A stretch of 64,000 nucleotides of DNA from Spirosoma rigui (GTDB taxonomy: Bacteria; Bacteroidota; Bacteroidia; Cytophagales; Spirosomataceae): contig NZ_CP020105.1 in NCBI RefSeq assembly GCF_002067135.1, positions 4,774,001-4,838,000 on the forward strand, read 5' to 3'. Below are positions 62,539 to 64,000 of this stretch, piece by piece. A program made the position numbers and the translations under genes. The first letter of the stretch is position 1. Each line of letters opens with the position of its first letter. The notes under the pieces are model-generated. The model worked only from the letters and a program-made list of their open reading frames with translations, had not been told where the DNA came from and ran no database searches.

Positions 62539-63168
62539 ATGAGCAAGCTGACCGCCGACGACCTGATTTACGGGTACATTAACGGCATCTTCCCGATGGC
62601 CGACGCCGATGGTACGCTATACTGGTACGCACCAGACCCCCGTGCTGTTATTCCCATCGACACCTATAAACCAGCGAAATCCCTCAAACCAATTTTGAAC
62701 AGGAACGAGTTCGAAATTCGCGTTAACGCCGACTTTGAGCAGGTCATGCGGTATTGTTCCATTCCCCGCTCCGACGACGACAGTGTCTGGATTTCGGAGG
62801 AAATCATCGAAGGCTACACGGAACTTCACCGACTGGGGCTGGCCCACAGCGTTGAAACGTATCAGGACAACCAGTTGGTGGGCGGTCTTTACGGCGTGGC
62901 CCTGGGCGCGGCCTTTTTCGGCGAGTCCATGTTTCACCTCGTCAGCAACGCATCGAAAGTGGCTTTTCACCAGCTTATCATGATTCTGCGTCAGCAACAG
63001 TTCATGCTGCTGGATACGCAGTTCATCAACGACAATGTCCGCCGATACGGCGCAATCGAGATTCCCAAAGCCGATTACCTGAAGCAGCTCAAAGCGGCCG
63101 TCCGCAAAAAAGCCCGCTTCACGGAACCCGTTCTGGAACACCTGTTTTCCAACCCCGGAGAAAAATAA
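62539..63168 (+). CDS. aat: Leucyl/phenylalanyl-tRNA-protein transferase
   Basis: This 209-aa enzyme attaches Leu or Phe from its tRNA to N-terminal Arg or Lys of proteins, marking them for ClpS/ClpAP degradation (N-end rule). The family pattern is complete: LIYGYINGIFPMAD (about 9-22), WYAPDPRAVIPID (about 29-41), the GLYGVALGAAFFGESMFH segment (about 117-134) and the LLDTQFINDN motif. The length fits the short Bacteroidota form. It has its own promoter and ends 123 bp before proB. Confidence 0.94.
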   Translation: MSKLTADDLIYGYINGIFPMADADGTLYWYAPDPRAVIPIDTYKPAKSLKPILNRNEFEIRVNADFEQVMRYCSIPRSDDDSVWISEEIIEGYTELHRLGLAHSVETYQDNQLVGGLYGVALGAAFFGESMFHLVSNASKVAFHQLIMILRQQQFMLLDTQFINDNVRRYGAIEIPKADYLKQLKAAVRKKARFTEPVLEHLFSNPGEK

Positions 63169-63279
63169 CCAGCCGGGCAGATCGGTAAACGCCTGATGGT
63201 TAACGGGTAGTAGCCGGTACGCTGCCCCCGTCCGGTCGATTGAAGCCGGTCGCGCTAGGTACCATATACGCACAGGCGT

Positions 63280-63287
63280 TACCTTTG
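63280..63287 (+). promoter_or_regulatory. -7 promoter with leaderless geometry for proB
   Basis: TACCTTTG is an exact TAnnTTTG match four bases (ccaa) before the ATG at 63292. No clear -33 box is seen. Confidence 0.58.
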
Positions 63288-63291
63288 CCAA

Positions 63292-64000
63292 ATGGCAAAA
63301 CCTGTCCTTGTTCTTAAATTTGGTACGGCCTCCATTACCAAACCCACCGGCGAACCCAACGAACCCGTCATGGTCGACATTGCCCGGCAGGTGGCGGCTT
63401 TGCACGCCCGCTACCGGATCGTGCTGGTGTCGTCGGGTGCGGTAGGTGCCGGAAAATCGCTGATCCGTGATTACCGGGGCGACATTACCCAGCGTAAAGC
63501 TGCTGCGGCCGTGGGCAACCTGATGCTGCTCAACCAGTACTCCCGCTTTTTTTCCATTTACGGCATTGCCATTGCGCAGAGTCTGTGCGAACGGCACCAC
63601 TTTGCCAACCGCGATCAGTTTCTGCAGCTTAAGCAAACCTACGAGGAATTGTGGGCCAATAACATTATTCCGATCGCGAACGAAAACGACGTCGTGAGCA
63701 ACCGTGAACTGAAGTTCTCCGACAATGATGAACTGGCTACCCTCATAGCCGTCGGCTTTGGAGCCGAAGCGCTCATGCTTTGCACTTCGGTAGGGGGACT
63801 ACTCGATACCAACGGCCAGACCATCCGGCAGGTAACCGCCTTCGATGAACGCGTGTTCGGCGTTGTCCGTACCGACAAATCCTCGCTGGGACTGGGTGGT
63901 ATGGCGTCGAAACTGACGTTCGCCAAACTGGCTACGCGTATGGGCATTCGGGTGGTTATTTTCGGACTCAATGAGCATGACAACCTCGGTCGGGCGCTGC
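63292..64000 (+). CDS. proB: Glutamate 5-kinase (partial, cut by window edge)
   Basis: The first 236 codons of a glutamate 5-kinase, the first enzyme of proline synthesis, are present. The amino-acid-kinase fold starts VLVLKFGTASITKPTGE, followed by VLVSSGAVGAGKSLI (about 44-58), IPIANENDVVS (about 125-135), KFSDNDELATLIA (about 140-152) and SLGLGGMASKL (about 200-210). The frame stays open to the last base. A C-terminal PUA domain and proA may lie beyond the edge. The ATG at 63292 is preceded at four bases by a -7 box. Confidence 0.93.
   Translation, partial: MAKPVLVLKFGTASITKPTGEPNEPVMVDIARQVAALHARYRIVLVSSGAVGAGKSLIRDYRGDITQRKAAAAVGNLMLLNQYSRFFSIYGIAIAQSLCERHHFANRDQFLQLKQTYEELWANNIIPIANENDVVSNRELKFSDNDELATLIAVGFGAEALMLCTSVGGLLDTNGQTIRQVTAFDERVFGVVRTDKSSLGLGGMASKLTFAKLATRMGIRVVIFGLNEHDNLGRAL

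Noticed and set aside
62617-63636. A 339-codon minus-strand frame spanning aat and proB
   Set aside because: Both overlapped genes are recognised by motifs, and the frame crosses their promoters.

Overview
The window looks like about 64 kb of chromosome from a member of the phylum Bacteroidota, most likely the order Cytophagales (Spirosoma/Fibrella/Rudanella-like). The evidence is two SusC/SusD pairs, a type IX secretion (T9SS) sorting domain, TAnnTTTG promoter motifs in front of many genes, no obvious Shine-Dalgarno sequences, GC-rich coding sequence, and family-level resemblance of most proteins. The genus is an inference. I see no rRNA, tRNA, CRISPR array, prophage, transposase or integrase. 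Most of the window is housekeeping or ordinary accessory sequence.

Layout. 0-11.5 kb: two tandem SusC/SusD outer-membrane uptake pairs, then a Tat-exported Gfo/Idh/MocA oxidoreductase. 11.5-20 kb: tsaE, alanine dehydrogenase, an unknown protein, gyrB, polyphosphate kinase and a nucleoside transporter, several closed by strong hairpin terminators. 20-27 kb, minus strand: an arginine cluster (argG, a glycosyltransferase, argC, a GNAT protein) preceded by a quinone oxidoreductase / FabG-like / 37-aa membrane peptide / lipid kinase operon. 27-36.9 kb: an NTF2-like secreted protein, acyltransferase, MaoC hydratase, histone H1-like protein, an alpha-oxoamine synthase (sphingolipid or sulfonolipid type), biotin carboxylase, an Omp85-like barrel, and a MarR/YceI pair. 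36.9-42.8 kb: a broken T9SS-secreted gene, a GH20 hexosaminidase, a cupin and pyrB. 43-53.5 kb: CocE-type hydrolase, VWA protein, beta-lactamase-fold protein coupled to a SMUG2-like glycosylase, pyrF, rfbC, DJ-1-like and NosR/NapH-like proteins, and a small unknown protein. 53.6-64 kb: two paralogous secreted proteins of unknown function (one multi-modular), a PmoA-like protein, a membrane protein, a LEA14-like lipoprotein, aat, and the start of proB cut by the window edge.

Points for a second look. Three genes share the arrangement TAnnTTTG-N4-ATG, which predicts leaderless mRNAs. pyrB has two 15-bp direct repeats 41 bp apart just upstream of its promoter motif. A T9SS substrate gene carries both a frameshift and an in-frame stop. 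A Cys-containing module recurs in that pseudogene and in the 1010-aa protein at 55-58 kb, whose gene is flanked by copies of a terminator-like sequence. A 37-aa membrane peptide is coded directly against the lipid kinase start. I found no clearly new multi-gene system. The nearest candidates are the 53-58 kb secreted-protein locus and the VWA / beta-lactamase-fold / glycosylase run.
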